64,000 nt of DNA from Advenella sp. S44 (lineage in GTDB: Bacteria; Pseudomonadota; Gammaproteobacteria; Burkholderiales; Burkholderiaceae_B), in the NCBI RefSeq assembly GCF_002810445.1, contig NZ_NEXS01000011.1, positions 248,001 through 312,000 of the forward strand, read 5' to 3'. Position numbers and translations under genes: made by a program. The number at the start of each line of letters is the position of its first letter. Positions within the stretch are counted from its first letter, which is position 1. Below the pieces are notes generated by a model that saw only the letters and a program-made list of their open reading frames with translations, did not search any database and was not told the DNA's origin. Shown here piece after piece: positions 41,560-50,389 of this stretch.

Positions 41560-42770
41560 TTGAATTTCCTTTTCGTCAGGGTCTCTGCAGCCTGAATCAA
41601 TACATTTTCCGAACCAAAGCCACCGGCCTTGGTCACTATGGGCATGCCGGTATACTCCCCGCCGATCAGCGTGCCCAGGGGAACACCGCCAGACACTTCA
41701 TCAATCAGGCGAATACCGGTTGCCTGCAGGGCCGCCATCACCTGCTCTGCGCCATCGCCACCGGTAGCAATGAGTCCGCGGACCTTGCCCTTGCGCACGA
41801 TTGCCAGCGCAAACTGGCCGAGACGTTGGGCAACCGTTGCCGCCGACAACCCCGGCGTTTGCCTGGATGGGGCCAGCAATACCAAAACGCGACTACCGTC
41901 ATCGACACCAATGCCCTGGGCAAGCATTTGTGCTTGCCATTGCTGCCATTGGGTCTCATCGCCAAGCACTTGCGGCTCTGGCGTGAGCACCGTCGCACCC
42001 TGCCCCTGCAAAGCCACGACCTGTGCGCGTGTTGCGCTATGCTGAGAGGTCACCACGGCCAGCACAATTTCACCTGAATCCGGATTGCTGGCCCAGGCGG
42101 CAGCCATGGCCATGGCCAGTCCGCCTGCACCTACCGGCAACGCCCGCTCGCCCAGCAGGACAATGGCCTGCGCCAGGCGCTTCAGATCGGCATCGGTACT
42201 GGCATCGACGACTACGATCGGCCCCGCTTGGCCGATTTTCTGCGCCAGGGTGGCGGGCGTATCGCTCGGCATGGGGCTGACCAGCGCCCCGCCCAGTATG
42301 GTTGGTACGCAACTTTCCGTTACCGGCGTCACCGGATCTGTCCCGGCTGAGGTCTCGGTAACGGGCTTGCCGTTGACCAGCAACACGCCATTTTCCAATG
42401 TCCGTCCGGTATCCGGATAGGCCGGGCACACCACGGCGATTGCATTGTCGTGCCACTGTCGGCGAGCTGCCTCGATTTCTGCCGCAAAAGCGCCACGCAA
42501 GGTAGAATCGACTTTCTTGAAAACATGACGAACGTCATGCCTGCGAAAAGTCTGCATTTCGCGCTCGACGGCTTCTGCGGCAGCCTGCGCAGTCATTGCA
42601 CGGCTGTTGCTATTGACCGAGACCACCTGCGCCTGCATATCGCCCAGTGCAAAAGCCTCTTCGGAACCACCAACATACAACTGTGTTTCCCAGCCACAAC
42701 GAACAAACTGTACGGCCGAATCTCCGGCGCCAGTCAGATCATCTGCAATGATTGCTATCTGCGGTTTCAT
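41556..42770 (-). CDS. dtnK: Four-carbon acid sugar kinase (D-threonate kinase type)
   Basis: The DUF1537-type kinase has 404 residues, with an N-terminal substrate domain (IAIIADDLTGAGDSAVQF, KKVDSTLRGAFAAEIEA) and a C-terminal ATP domain (IATGGDGAEQVMAAL, GGVPLGTLIGGEYTGMPIVT). It phosphorylates a four-carbon sugar acid at O4, giving the substrate of PdxA2. Start and stop codons overlap those of kdgT and pdxA2 (ATGA), so the three proteins are translationally coupled. Confidence 0.9.
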   Translation of the reverse strand: MKPQIAIIADDLTGAGDSAVQFVRCGWETQLYVGGSEEAFALGDMQAQVVSVNSNSRAMTAQAAAEAVEREMQTFRRHDVRHVFKKVDSTLRGAFAAEIEAARRQWHDNAIAVVCPAYPDTGRTLENGVLLVNGKPVTETSAGTDPVTPVTESCVPTILGGALVSPMPSDTPATLAQKIGQAGPIVVVDASTDADLKRLAQAIVLLGERALPVGAGGLAMAMAAAWASNPDSGEIVLAVVTSQHSATRAQVVALQGQGATVLTPEPQVLGDETQWQQWQAQMLAQGIGVDDGSRVLVLLAPSRQTPGLSAATVAQRLGQFALAIVRKGKVRGLIATGGDGAEQVMAALQATGIRLIDEVSGGVPLGTLIGGEYTGMPIVTKAGGFGSENVLIQAAETLTKRKFK

Positions 42771-43792
42771 AACTTCACTGGTTCCCCAGTCGTCGCCTCT
42801 GCGTCTGCAATCCCACTGTCTACCGGCTTTAATTCGCCAGATCTTTTCAGGAAATAGGATGCCAGCAGCGGTGCCATTATCGAACTAATCAACACACACG
42901 CCGCCACCTGCGCGGTCGCTGTCTCGACATAAACCTGAAAGCGCGGATCGGCTGCCGCGACAATGGCAGGCGTCGCAATGGCATTACCCGCCGTTGTGCC
43001 GGCCGCAAAGCCGATGCCGCTTTTGCCACCGCGTCTTAATATTATTTTGTAGCCAAGGTAGACCAGAAAACCGGTAATCGGACTGATCAAAAAGCCCAAA
43101 ATAATGCCTGTGGTGCCACCACTGACAATTGCCGACAAATTAATGCCGGTACCCAGCGCAAAGGCAAAAAACGGAATCACAATATTAGGCACAGGGTCCA
43201 GCACCTTGCGCCATTGCACATCCAGGTTACCGACCAGCACGCCCAGCAGGAAGGGCACCAGGGCTGCGACAAGCGCGATTAGCGGAATATCGCCCAGGCC
43301 CGATGCCCCAAGAAACAGCAGGCTGAAAAACGGACCGTCATTCACCGCACTGGCCACATAGGCGCCCCGGTCTCTGGCATCGCCATACTGACCGGTAAAC
43401 GCCAGCCACAGGCCGCCATTACTGTTATCGAATGCAGCCAACAGCGCAAGGATGGATACACCCCATACGCCATCAATACCCACGAAGCTGCCAAGCAGCA
43501 CAATGAGGCTAGCCGGAATAATGGTTTTACAAAAAAGAATGGTGCCCGCTGTTGCCAGGATCGGGCCGCCGGTACGCATATTGACTTGTGTACCGGTAGC
43601 AAAAATCAGCAAGGCGATCAATGGCAGCGCACTGTTTTGGAACAACGCTGTGGTAAAGCTGCCGATACCCAGGGCTTCGGGGGCGAATGTGCCCAATATC
43701 GAACCCAGAATCAGCGGAATAAGCATCAATCCGCCAGGGATTTTCTGCATGGTTTGGAACATCGGGAATATAGAACGCTCTTGTGTCATCAT
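42767..43792 (-). CDS. kdgT: KdgT-family sugar-acid permease
   Basis: This inner-membrane proton symporter has about ten helices and roughly 341 residues from the ATG pair at 43792/43789. The family start MQKIPGGLMLIPLILGS and the later AFDNSNGGLW, AVNDGPFF and AGTTAGNAIATPA are typical of 2-keto-3-deoxygluconate permeases. The open frame goes on to 43954 but that region holds the operator and promoter, so the long form is not real. Since it is coupled to a four-carbon acid sugar kinase, threonate or erythronate is the likelier cargo than KDG. Confidence 0.88.
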   Translation of the reverse strand: MMTQERSIFPMFQTMQKIPGGLMLIPLILGSILGTFAPEALGIGSFTTALFQNSALPLIALLIFATGTQVNMRTGGPILATAGTILFCKTIIPASLIVLLGSFVGIDGVWGVSILALLAAFDNSNGGLWLAFTGQYGDARDRGAYVASAVNDGPFFSLLFLGASGLGDIPLIALVAALVPFLLGVLVGNLDVQWRKVLDPVPNIVIPFFAFALGTGINLSAIVSGGTTGIILGFLISPITGFLVYLGYKIILRRGGKSGIGFAAGTTAGNAIATPAIVAAADPRFQVYVETATAQVAACVLISSIMAPLLASYFLKRSGELKPVDSGIADAEATTGEPVKL

Positions 43793-43891
43793 CCGACCCA
43801 GCCTTTTTTCACAGGGAGGTTTAAGAAAGTAAATAGTCTGATGCATGGCGTTGTGATCGTGCTTCTTATCTCTGCCATGACTTTGCATGCT

Positions 43892-43922
43892 AAACCTGTA
43901 CGCACAACCTGTACGTACAGGT
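43892..43922. promoter_or_regulatory. Double GntR-type operator with 18-bp perfect palindrome
   Basis: AACCTGTAC/GTACAGGTT (43905-43922) is a perfect palindrome. Directly beside it the 13-mer AACCTGTACGCAC (43892-43904) repeats its left part with one change. The site begins just downstream of the -10 box of the kdgT promoter, over the expected transcription start, an ideal position for repression. Confidence 0.85.
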
Positions 43923-43925
43923 TGG

Positions 43926-43953
43926 ATTATTATCCTTTCAAATCGGATTGTCA
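43926..43953 (-). promoter_or_regulatory. Promoter of the kdgT-dtnK-pdxA2-gntR operon
   Basis: On the minus strand TTGACA (43948-43953) and TAATAA (43926-43931) are spaced by 16 bp (AATAAT one base on gives 17). The start point near 43918 falls inside the palindromic operator. The leader would be about 125 nt. Confidence 0.7.
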
Positions 43954-44333
43954 ACCGGCGCCGCTGCGACGGGCTTTTTTTATTCGTTCGGCTATGACGA
44001 CTGTGGTTTGCGTCATTTGATGTTCAGCATATGCGCAAATACTGAGCGGCAACGCGTGGGATTGAGACTATCGGTCGGCGGGTACTCAGTGGCCGATATT
44101 GTTCGCGGCATTTATTGGGCTATTTCATAGCGCATCATTTAGACGGTATCGTTTGACGGTATATTGTCACGGCGCATATTCGCGAAATTGATTAGTCAAT
44201 ATCGGTTTATCGTTATCCTTCTTCGAATCTAATCCGTCAGATGCTCACCAGCTGCATTTCTCGATTCGGCGCGTGCCTGCGCGGCCACAGGATACGGAGC
44301 AGGCAAGCATCGGCGTATCAGCAATGGCGGCTG
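43954..44333. other. Intergenic region without recognised gene
   Basis: These 380 bp lie between the kdgT promoter and the end of the IclR gene on the same strand. I find no convincing frame, no RNA gene and no hairpin with a T-run. It may hold an unrecognised terminator for the IclR operon. Confidence 0.5.
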
Positions 44334-45152
44334 TTATGCTTCTATATCCAGCAGCCGCAGCTTTTGCGAAATGGCTTTGCACGCATTCAAGAGCGGCTCG
44401 ATATAGGTTTGGCGACGATCGGCGGCAATGCGGAACAAGGGAATACTGATGCTGACGCACGCAACCGGACGGGCGTTCTTGTCAACAATGGCGCAGCCAT
44501 AGCAAAAGATGTCACGTTCGTTCTCTTGACGATCTTCTGAAAACCCCTGTTGTTCGATGTCTTGGAGTTCCTGGTATAGCGCCTGGACCGAAGGCAATGT
44601 GTTGTCTGTGAATTTCTGAAATGTGATGCCGTCAATCAACGTGCGCCTTTGGGCTTCATCCGGCAACGCAGCAAGGTACGCCTTGCCGACTGAACTGGAA
44701 TAAAAGGTGACCTGGCTGCCAAGCCGGGAATTCATGCGCACCGCCTGGGGGCTTTCGATCTTGTCGATATAGGTCATAGCCCCATTGACCGGGACCGCCA
44801 GATGAATAGTCTCGCTGGTCTGGTCGCGCAACGCCATTAATTGCTCTCGGCATACCTTGCGCAGGTCAGAGCTCTCCAATGCCTGGCTGGCCAGGCTGAT
44901 CAGGCGCGGGCCCAGACCGAACAGCTGTCCGCCTTTATTCATGATCAGACCTTCAGCCAGCAGAGCATCGACGATCCGGTACAGCGTGGGCTTGGGATAA
45001 CCTACGCAGACGCTCAGATCCTGGATCGTGACACCGGCACCGGTATTGCCTGCAATGGCGTCCAGTACACGCATGAATTTGGAAAACGAAGCGGTGCCAG
45101 CCACTGGTTGAGCGGTTCTGTTCTGCGTAGAAGTCGTTGTCGTCATGATCAA
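44334..45152 (-). CDS. IclR-family regulator of the adjoining cupin/SDR operon
   Basis: The 272 residues have an N-terminal winged helix (about 25-85; GVTIQDLSVCVGYPKPTLYRIVDALLAEG motif region) and a C-terminal IclR effector domain (about 100-265; YIDKIESPQAVRMNSRLG, YSSSVGKAYLAALP). It starts four bases behind the stop of the SDR gene at 45157 and so is the last gene of the operon. The palindrome at 48355-48377 before the first gene is its likely target. The effector is unknown. Confidence 0.9.
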   Translation of the reverse strand: MIMTTTTSTQNRTAQPVAGTASFSKFMRVLDAIAGNTGAGVTIQDLSVCVGYPKPTLYRIVDALLAEGLIMNKGGQLFGLGPRLISLASQALESSDLRKVCREQLMALRDQTSETIHLAVPVNGAMTYIDKIESPQAVRMNSRLGSQVTFYSSSVGKAYLAALPDEAQRRTLIDGITFQKFTDNTLPSVQALYQELQDIEQQGFSEDRQENERDIFCYGCAIVDKNARPVACVSISIPLFRIAADRRQTYIEPLLNACKAISQKLRLLDIEA

Positions 45153-45156
45153 AAAA

Positions 45157-45882
45157 TCAAGTTACCATATAGCCACCATCAACCGGCATGATAACACCCG
45201 TCATGAAAGAAGATGCGTCCGAACAAAGAAATATTACTGCAAGCGCCACGTCTTCAGGGGTGCCCCATCGCTTGAGCGGCGTTCGATCCAGGATCGGCCG
45301 GGCGCGGGACTCATCGTTCTGCAGCGCTTGCGTCAAGGGCGTTGCAATCCAGCCAGGCGCAACCGCATTTACGCGAATGGTATCGGCCGCATAAGCAATG
45401 GCGAGCGATTTGGTCAATTGCGCGATGCCGCCTTTACTGGCGCTATAGCCCGGCACCAATCCGCCCCCGAAAAAACTGAGCATCGACGCCATATTTACAA
45501 TACATCCGCTTGATGCGGCAAGCAATGGGCGCATGGCCTCACACAAACGCATGGTCCCGGTCAGATTGACATCAATAACCCGTTCGAATACCGGCAGCTT
45601 GAACTCTTCCGTCCTGACGATAATGCCGGCGCAGTTGACGAGGATATCAATGTTGTCGACAGACTTTGCGAACGCATCGACCTGCTCCTGACTGGTTACA
45701 TCAAGCGTGACCTCTGTTACCGTGCCCTGGTGATATGGTTCGGGGTTGGTCGACGGCAGCCCCGCTGCATATACTCTTGCGCCCAGGCCGGCCAGCGCTT
45801 CTACGATAGCGCGGCCGATACCCTGGGTCCCGCCGGTGACCACTGCCGTTTTTCCTTCAAGCAAATCTGTTCTGAAACTCAT
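45157..45882 (-). CDS. SDR family oxidoreductase
   Basis: This classical SDR has 241 residues: TGGTQGIGRAIVEAL, NCAGII, active-site YSASKGG and the C-terminal MPVDGGYMVT. It lies 23 bp behind a second, different SDR and directly before iclR. Two SDRs next to a ring-cleaving-type cupin suggest stepwise oxidation of alcohols or hydroxyketones. The substrate is unknown. Confidence 0.92.
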   Translation of the reverse strand: MSFRTDLLEGKTAVVTGGTQGIGRAIVEALAGLGARVYAAGLPSTNPEPYHQGTVTEVTLDVTSQEQVDAFAKSVDNIDILVNCAGIIVRTEEFKLPVFERVIDVNLTGTMRLCEAMRPLLAASSGCIVNMASMLSFFGGGLVPGYSASKGGIAQLTKSLAIAYAADTIRVNAVAPGWIATPLTQALQNDESRARPILDRTPLKRWGTPEDVALAVIFLCSDASSFMTGVIMPVDGGYMVT

Positions 45883-45905
45883 GGATTTTCCATCATTATC
45901 GATTA

Positions 45906-46649
45906 TTAATAAGTGGCGCGCCCACCAGAAAGGTCAAAAACTGCCCCCGTGCTAAACGAGCACGATGCCGACAGCAGCCACAGCGTCAGTTCTGATACTT
46001 CTTTGCACTCGCCCAGTCGCTTCATCGGGCTTTTGTCTATCATCGTCTGTACGTGGGCTGGCGACATTTGCTGCAACAACTGCGTATTGACGGCGGCAGG
46101 GGCAATGGCGTTGACACGCACCTCGGTTTGCGCCAGTTCCTTGCCCAATGACTTGGTCAGCGCCAGCACCCCAGCTTTGGCGGCACTGTAGGCCGAGGCG
46201 TTTGGCGTGCCTTCCTTGCCAGCCAGTGAGGCGATATTCACGATCCGCGCCGCCCTGCCCGACTTCATCACCGGCACTACCGCCCGACAAACGTTGTAAA
46301 CACCCATCAGGTTGACCGCAATCACGCGCTGCCATTGCTGCGGATCCGTTTGCTCCAGCGGCAATGTGGAACCGGCAAAGCCTGCACAATTGACCAGCAT
46401 ATCAATCCGCCCGTGACGGGAAACAACGGCCTCGCAGGCGTCTTCGACAGAACTGTTATCACAAACGTCAACCCGGTTAAAGTACACGCCTTGCTGCTGC
46501 AACGCAGGCGGCGGTGCCTCCAGATCCCAGACTGTCACGTTGGCGCCCGCAGCCAGAAGATGCTGCGCAATGTCCAGTCCGATACCGCTACTGCCGCCAG
46601 TCACAATCGCATAGCGATCTGAAAAATCATAAATGGCTTTGGCAGTCAT
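45906..46649 (-). CDS. SDR family oxidoreductase
   Basis: The 247 residues show TGGSSGIGLDIAQHLLAAG, NCAGFAG, YSAAKAG and a C-terminus FDLSGGRATY where most SDRs have DGG. It starts two bases behind the cupin stop. It is clearly diverged from the SDR at 45157, so the pair is not a recent duplication. Confidence 0.92.
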   Translation of the reverse strand: MTAKAIYDFSDRYAIVTGGSSGIGLDIAQHLLAAGANVTVWDLEAPPPALQQQGVYFNRVDVCDNSSVEDACEAVVSRHGRIDMLVNCAGFAGSTLPLEQTDPQQWQRVIAVNLMGVYNVCRAVVPVMKSGRAARIVNIASLAGKEGTPNASAYSAAKAGVLALTKSLGKELAQTEVRVNAIAPAAVNTQLLQQMSPAHVQTMIDKSPMKRLGECKEVSELTLWLLSASCSFSTGAVFDLSGGRATY

Positions 46650-46651
46650 GA

Positions 46652-47158
46652 TCAGCGCACAAATTGGTCGACATAGTCGGCGCCCAGACCAACGCTTTCA
46701 TAATGCTTGCGGCACATGTCAAGCTTGGTAAATACATCTTCATAGCCAGTGTGGTTTCCTTCACTGTCCACGTAATACATAATGCCATTGACCTGGAACA
46801 TAGTGATCATCTCCTCCACATCCTCGGGCACATACAAAGTATGCGTTTCACCAGGCGGCTCGAAAACATAACTGCCTTCGGTGGCCACCCAGTCATGCTC
46901 CAGATATCGCCAGGTGCCTTTGATCACGTAGCCGTGCACCGGTTGCGGATGACGGTGACAACTGAGTACACCGGACTTTCTGACGCGCAGCAGATTCATC
47001 CAGTAACCCTGCGACACGTTCAAACAGAGCGGTCGAAACCAGACATTCGGGGCCTGCGGCACCCAGATACGCTCATCTTCGGGAACGGCGTTGGGCACGA
47101 CAATGTCTTTCAATGCCTCTTTAGGATTCGGATAACGGTAGGGAGTGGGTTCTGTCAT
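46652..47158 (-). CDS. Cupin, 2,4'-dihydroxyacetophenone dioxygenase-like
   Basis: This is a single-domain cupin of 168 residues with the metal-binding pattern CHRHPQPVHGYVIKGTWRY and PPGETHTLY. Length and motif match the family of 2,4'-dihydroxyacetophenone dioxygenase and related diketone-cleaving iron enzymes, which split a C-C bond next to a carbonyl. I chose ATG 47158 (AAGGA seven bases upstream), eight residues shorter than the open frame. Its place between a Bug receptor and two SDRs supports a catabolic role, but the true substrate is unproved. Confidence 0.78.
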   Translation of the reverse strand: MTEPTPYRYPNPKEALKDIVVPNAVPEDERIWVPQAPNVWFRPLCLNVSQGYWMNLLRVRKSGVLSCHRHPQPVHGYVIKGTWRYLEHDWVATEGSYVFEPPGETHTLYVPEDVEEMITMFQVNGIMYYVDSEGNHTGYEDVFTKLDMCRKHYESVGLGADYVDQFVR

Positions 47159-47223
47159 AACAATTCCTTGGACCCCGTTCAAATGGGGCGATATGTCAAC
47201 TGTGAGTTCTGATTACAGGCTGC

Positions 47224-48192
47224 TTACTTGATATCCAGCTCTTTGAGGACCTTGCTGTACCCTTCGGTTTCACTTGCCATTTTCTTTGCAAATGTCTCGC
47301 CATCGGTGTACACATATCCCAGATTCTGCTGTTTAATCGACTGGATCAGCGCCGGGTCCTGTGCCACTTTCTCAAATGCCTCCTTGAGCACCGCAACTAC
47401 TTCTGCAGGCATATTTTTGGGGCCGGCAACACCTCGCCAGGTACCGTAAGAGACATCAATCCCTTTTTCTTTTGCTGTCGGTACGTCCTTGAACTCGGGC
47501 ACACGCTCCTCGTTCATGACTACAAGCAGGCGCATTTTGCCGCTGCGAACGTATTCGGCCGCCTCGGCCGGACTGGTTGCCACCGCGTCTACCTGCTTGC
47601 CAAGCAACGCCAAGAGCGACGGTCCCGACCCCGGATAGGGAACGTGGGTGACTTTGGTTCCCGACTTGACCTCGAACGCACTGAGCGCAACGTCATAAAC
47701 GGCACCCGTTCCCGGCGTGCCGACATTCATGCCATCCGGATTGCTTTTGGCAGCAGCCAAAAACTCTTCTACCGACTTGTAGGGCGACTCGCTATGCACG
47801 ACCAGCGTTGTCGGGTCAGCATTGAGCTGGACCAGCGGCGTGAAATCCTTGTAGGAGCGATCAAAGAGGTTAAGCAGTGGCAATGTCACGAATTCGCCGG
47901 TCACCACAGCCAGTGTATGGCCATCCTGCTTCTGATTGAGTACATATTTCCATCCTACAGCGCCACCCGCACCGGCTTTGTTAAGCACAATCATGCCTTT
48001 GGGAAAATGCTTTTCCGCTGCCTTGGCAAAGCTGCGGGCGACTGCATCAGTGCCGCCGCCGGGCTGAAACGGAACCACAAGTGTGATCGGCTGGGTGGGA
48101 TAGGCCTGTGCAGCACTGGCAAGAGAAGGCACTGTGGCCAGGGAGGCACAGGCAATCAGCGAAGCAAGCAAGGCGCGACGGTGGTAAATCAT
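47224..48192 (-). CDS. Bug/TctC-family periplasmic substrate-binding protein
   Basis: The precursor has 322 residues from ATG 48192: signal peptide YHRRALLASLIACASLATV ending near ASAAQA, then YPTQPITLVVPFQPGGGTDAVAR and LNKAGAGGAVGWKYVLNQKQDGHTL. The longer open frame runs into the operator region and is not used. It is the first gene of the IclR-controlled operon and presumably binds its growth substrate, perhaps an aromatic ketone acid. Confidence 0.92.
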   Translation of the reverse strand: MIYHRRALLASLIACASLATVPSLASAAQAYPTQPITLVVPFQPGGGTDAVARSFAKAAEKHFPKGMIVLNKAGAGGAVGWKYVLNQKQDGHTLAVVTGEFVTLPLLNLFDRSYKDFTPLVQLNADPTTLVVHSESPYKSVEEFLAAAKSNPDGMNVGTPGTGAVYDVALSAFEVKSGTKVTHVPYPGSGPSLLALLGKQVDAVATSPAEAAEYVRSGKMRLLVVMNEERVPEFKDVPTAKEKGIDVSYGTWRGVAGPKNMPAEVVAVLKEAFEKVAQDPALIQSIKQQNLGYVYTDGETFAKKMASETEGYSKVLKELDIK

Positions 48193-48354
48193 GACGGATT
48201 TGTCTCCTGGGTATATACAGCGGGGGTTCAATAAAAATTTGATAAGGATTCGAACGGGGTTCAATAAATTCGATGTGGGAGCAATAAGACAGGAAAGCGG
48301 CTCGCGCACGGTCTACGGTACAAAGCAGGCGCCCGTTGCCTCGTTCACAACCCC

Positions 48355-48394
48355 ATAAATCCATAATATGGATTTATTTCTATACTATGGATTT
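48355..48394. promoter_or_regulatory. IclR-type operator: 23-bp palindrome plus extra half site
   Basis: Positions 48355-48377 form a perfect palindrome around one central base, with core AAATCCATA-A-TATGGATTT (48357-48375). A further half site TATGGATTT follows at 48386-48394. The site lies about 165 bp upstream of the Bug gene. Palindromes of this size with a repeated half site are typical of IclR regulators, which bind as dimers of dimers. Confidence 0.75.
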
Positions 48395-48514
48395 AGTGTA
48401 TAGAGATTCCGCAGGCCAGCCAGCTAGGGGAAACCCTTGATGACGGTTGAAATAATCACAAATGAATCAGAAAACGCCGTTTTTCGGCTACACGAGCCCT
48501 GCACTTTCCGCGGT

Positions 48515-48562
48515 GCATAAAAAATCCGGCGGTATGTTCCAAAAATGAAACATACCGCCGGA
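48515..48562 (-). terminator. Intrinsic terminator of the fetAB transcript
   Basis: On the minus strand a perfect 14-bp stem (TCCGGCGGTATGTT with AACATACCGCCGGA, 48525-48562) is followed by TTTTTTATG. It lies about 150 bp behind the fetB stop codon. Confidence 0.88.
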
Positions 48563-48607
48563 CAATCGCTGGAGTAAGTTGCAAGACGTCGTGACGGGAA
48601 ACAAGCA

Positions 48608-48710
48608 CCCCATATGAACTTGCTCTTCATATGGGGACTTGTCTTCGTACGCAAACTTACTGTTCGGACGGGAACTCTGCCCTTCGTATGGGTAACTTGC
48701 CCCTGCGTTC
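48608..48710. repeat. Hairpin and degenerate tandem repeat of 18-25 bp
   Basis: CCCCATATGAA (48608-48618) and TTCATATGGGG (48626-48636) form a perfect 11-bp stem. From 48626 on, the plus strand repeats a unit of the form TTCGTATGGGNAACTTG, beginning at 48626, 48644, 48663, 48683 and (weakly) 48708, with spacings 18, 19, 20 and 25. The last copy reaches the fetB stop codon. Similar units are found at 55.7 and 60.7 kb. Confidence 0.6.
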
Positions 48711-49509
48711 AAGCGGTTTCGTGCAGCTTCCAATACAGAAAATTATGCTGTGGACTGAACACGCGGCGATAAACCAGCAGGATAGCCAGTACACAGGCAA
48801 TAGCCGACGAGGCGGTCAGCAGAAACATCAGTAGTATCTGGTAGCGGATAGCCTGTTCAGGATCCTGCCCCGCCAGGATCTGACCGGTCATCATGCCCGG
48901 CAGGCTGACCAGTCCGATAACCATCATACTGTTGATGGTGGGCATCATGCCTGCCCGCACCGCCGTCTGCGCCGCTTCGCGATAGGCTTCCCAGCCACTG
49001 GCACCAAGCGACAACATCATCTCGACATGATCGCGCCGCTGGGTCAGTTCGCTGGTGATGCGATCCAGCCCCAGGGAAACGCCAGTCAGGGTATTGCCCA
49101 TGATCATGCCCAGCACCGGAATCACGTATTGAGGGGAATACCAAGGCTGTATCCGCATAATCAATACCAGCCCAATAGCCATGGTCAGCCACGACGGAAT
49201 CCAGATTGCAAACAGTGCATCGAACTGCATGCCCCGGTAACGGATGCGACTGCGGTTTCTGGCAGCAAGCCCGGCAATAATCGTCATCACAGTCATGATC
49301 GACAGCACGATATACCATTTGTCGGCCGCAAACACCCATTTGAGAATCAGACCGATGGCAAACAACTGCACCACCATCCGTACAGAGGCAATGAACAATT
49401 GCCTCTCCAGCTTTAGCCGCATGAACACTGAAATCAGCCCATTGGCCAGGATCAGCATTGCCGCCAGACCGATTTCGCCGATTGATATTTCCATGTATTC
49501 AAGGTTCAT
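48709..49509 (-). CDS. fetB: FetB-like ABC permease (UPF0014), iron export
   Basis: This inner-membrane protein of 266 residues has about seven helices; the family core is RYRGMQFDALFAIWIPSW, IPVLGMIMGNTLTGVSLGLDRI and MMTGQILAGQDPEQAIRYQI. In E. coli FetAB exports iron and protects against peroxide stress. It overlaps the ATPase gene fetA by four bases. The transcript ends at the hairpin at 48515. Confidence 0.88.
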   Translation of the reverse strand: MNLEYMEISIGEIGLAAMLILANGLISVFMRLKLERQLFIASVRMVVQLFAIGLILKWVFAADKWYIVLSIMTVMTIIAGLAARNRSRIRYRGMQFDALFAIWIPSWLTMAIGLVLIMRIQPWYSPQYVIPVLGMIMGNTLTGVSLGLDRITSELTQRRDHVEMMLSLGASGWEAYREAAQTAVRAGMMPTINSMMVIGLVSLPGMMTGQILAGQDPEQAIRYQILLMFLLTASSAIACVLAILLVYRRVFSPQHNFLYWKLHETA

Positions 49510-50240
49510 TCAGCCATTCCCTCTGTTTCATCGGTCATGAGGTGCCCACTTTGCATTTGCCATAAACGATTACCGACACGAGCCTTTTGCTGTTCGTCGT
49601 GGCTGATCCACAGTGTCGCTGTCTGCTGGTTGTTCATGTGCATCCAGTGATCGATCAGCTTTTCCACCAGTTGCGCCGTAGACTCATCCAGCGCCGAGGT
49701 AGGTTCGTCCAGTAGCAAAAAATTTGGATCCAGCTGCAATACGCGCAACAGGCAAACCAGTTGCTTTTCTCCACCAGACAGCGCGCCCGAATCCTTGTCT
49801 AGAAAAGAGGATGGACGGTCAATGGCCTGCAGAAACCGTGCAATTTTGTGCCTGTCGTATTTTTTATTCCGGTTCACAGCAAGTTTGAAAGGAAAAGTCA
49901 GATTGCCTTCGACACTGGTATGCAGCAACACCGGGCTTTGCCGGATATAGGCAACCTGAGCGCGGTAGCGACAGGCGTCGGACGGTTGCACCGCCTTGCC
50001 GCGCAGAATCAGACCACCAGCATCGGGCTTGTCCAGCAAGGCCAGTGTTCGTACGAATACACTTTTTCCGGACCCGGAGGCGCCCGAGAGCACAATGCGG
50101 TCACCGCGCCTGACGGTGCAGGCTGCCGGATACAGCAATATATGGCCGTTTACAGGGTCCTTGCGAGTGAGATTTCTTGCCTGCAGCAATGCACTCGTCT
50201 TTATTTCTGAAATGTCAGTTACCACTACTATGCTTACCAT
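49506..50240 (-). CDS. fetA: FetA-like ABC ATPase, iron export
   Basis: The nucleotide-binding subunit shows Walker A GASGSGKS, signature LSGGEKQLVCLLR and Walker B FLLLDEPTSALDE. From ATG 50240 it has 244 residues; ATG 50255 and a longer frame to 50330 are also open, and none has a clear ribosome site, so the start is uncertain. It is coupled to fetB by an ATGA overlap. The RyR-domain gene lies upstream on the same strand, 150 bp away, and is probably a separate unit. Confidence 0.86.
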   Translation of the reverse strand: MVSIVVVTDISEIKTSALLQARNLTRKDPVNGHILLYPAACTVRRGDRIVLSGASGSGKSVFVRTLALLDKPDAGGLILRGKAVQPSDACRYRAQVAYIRQSPVLLHTSVEGNLTFPFKLAVNRNKKYDRHKIARFLQAIDRPSSFLDKDSGALSGGEKQLVCLLRVLQLDPNFLLLDEPTSALDESTAQLVEKLIDHWMHMNNQQTATLWISHDEQQKARVGNRLWQMQSGHLMTDETEGMAE

Positions 50241-50389
50241 CGTTGGCGACGGCATCGCGAGACAACCGTCAAATAGCCACTGACGTTGCAGCAGCACTAT
50301 CGGGCCACGGTGAAACTGGATGTGCGTCATTTACCGGGAACTGGCACAATATACACCGAAAGCGCCGCCGGCGCGCGCTACGGGCGGGC

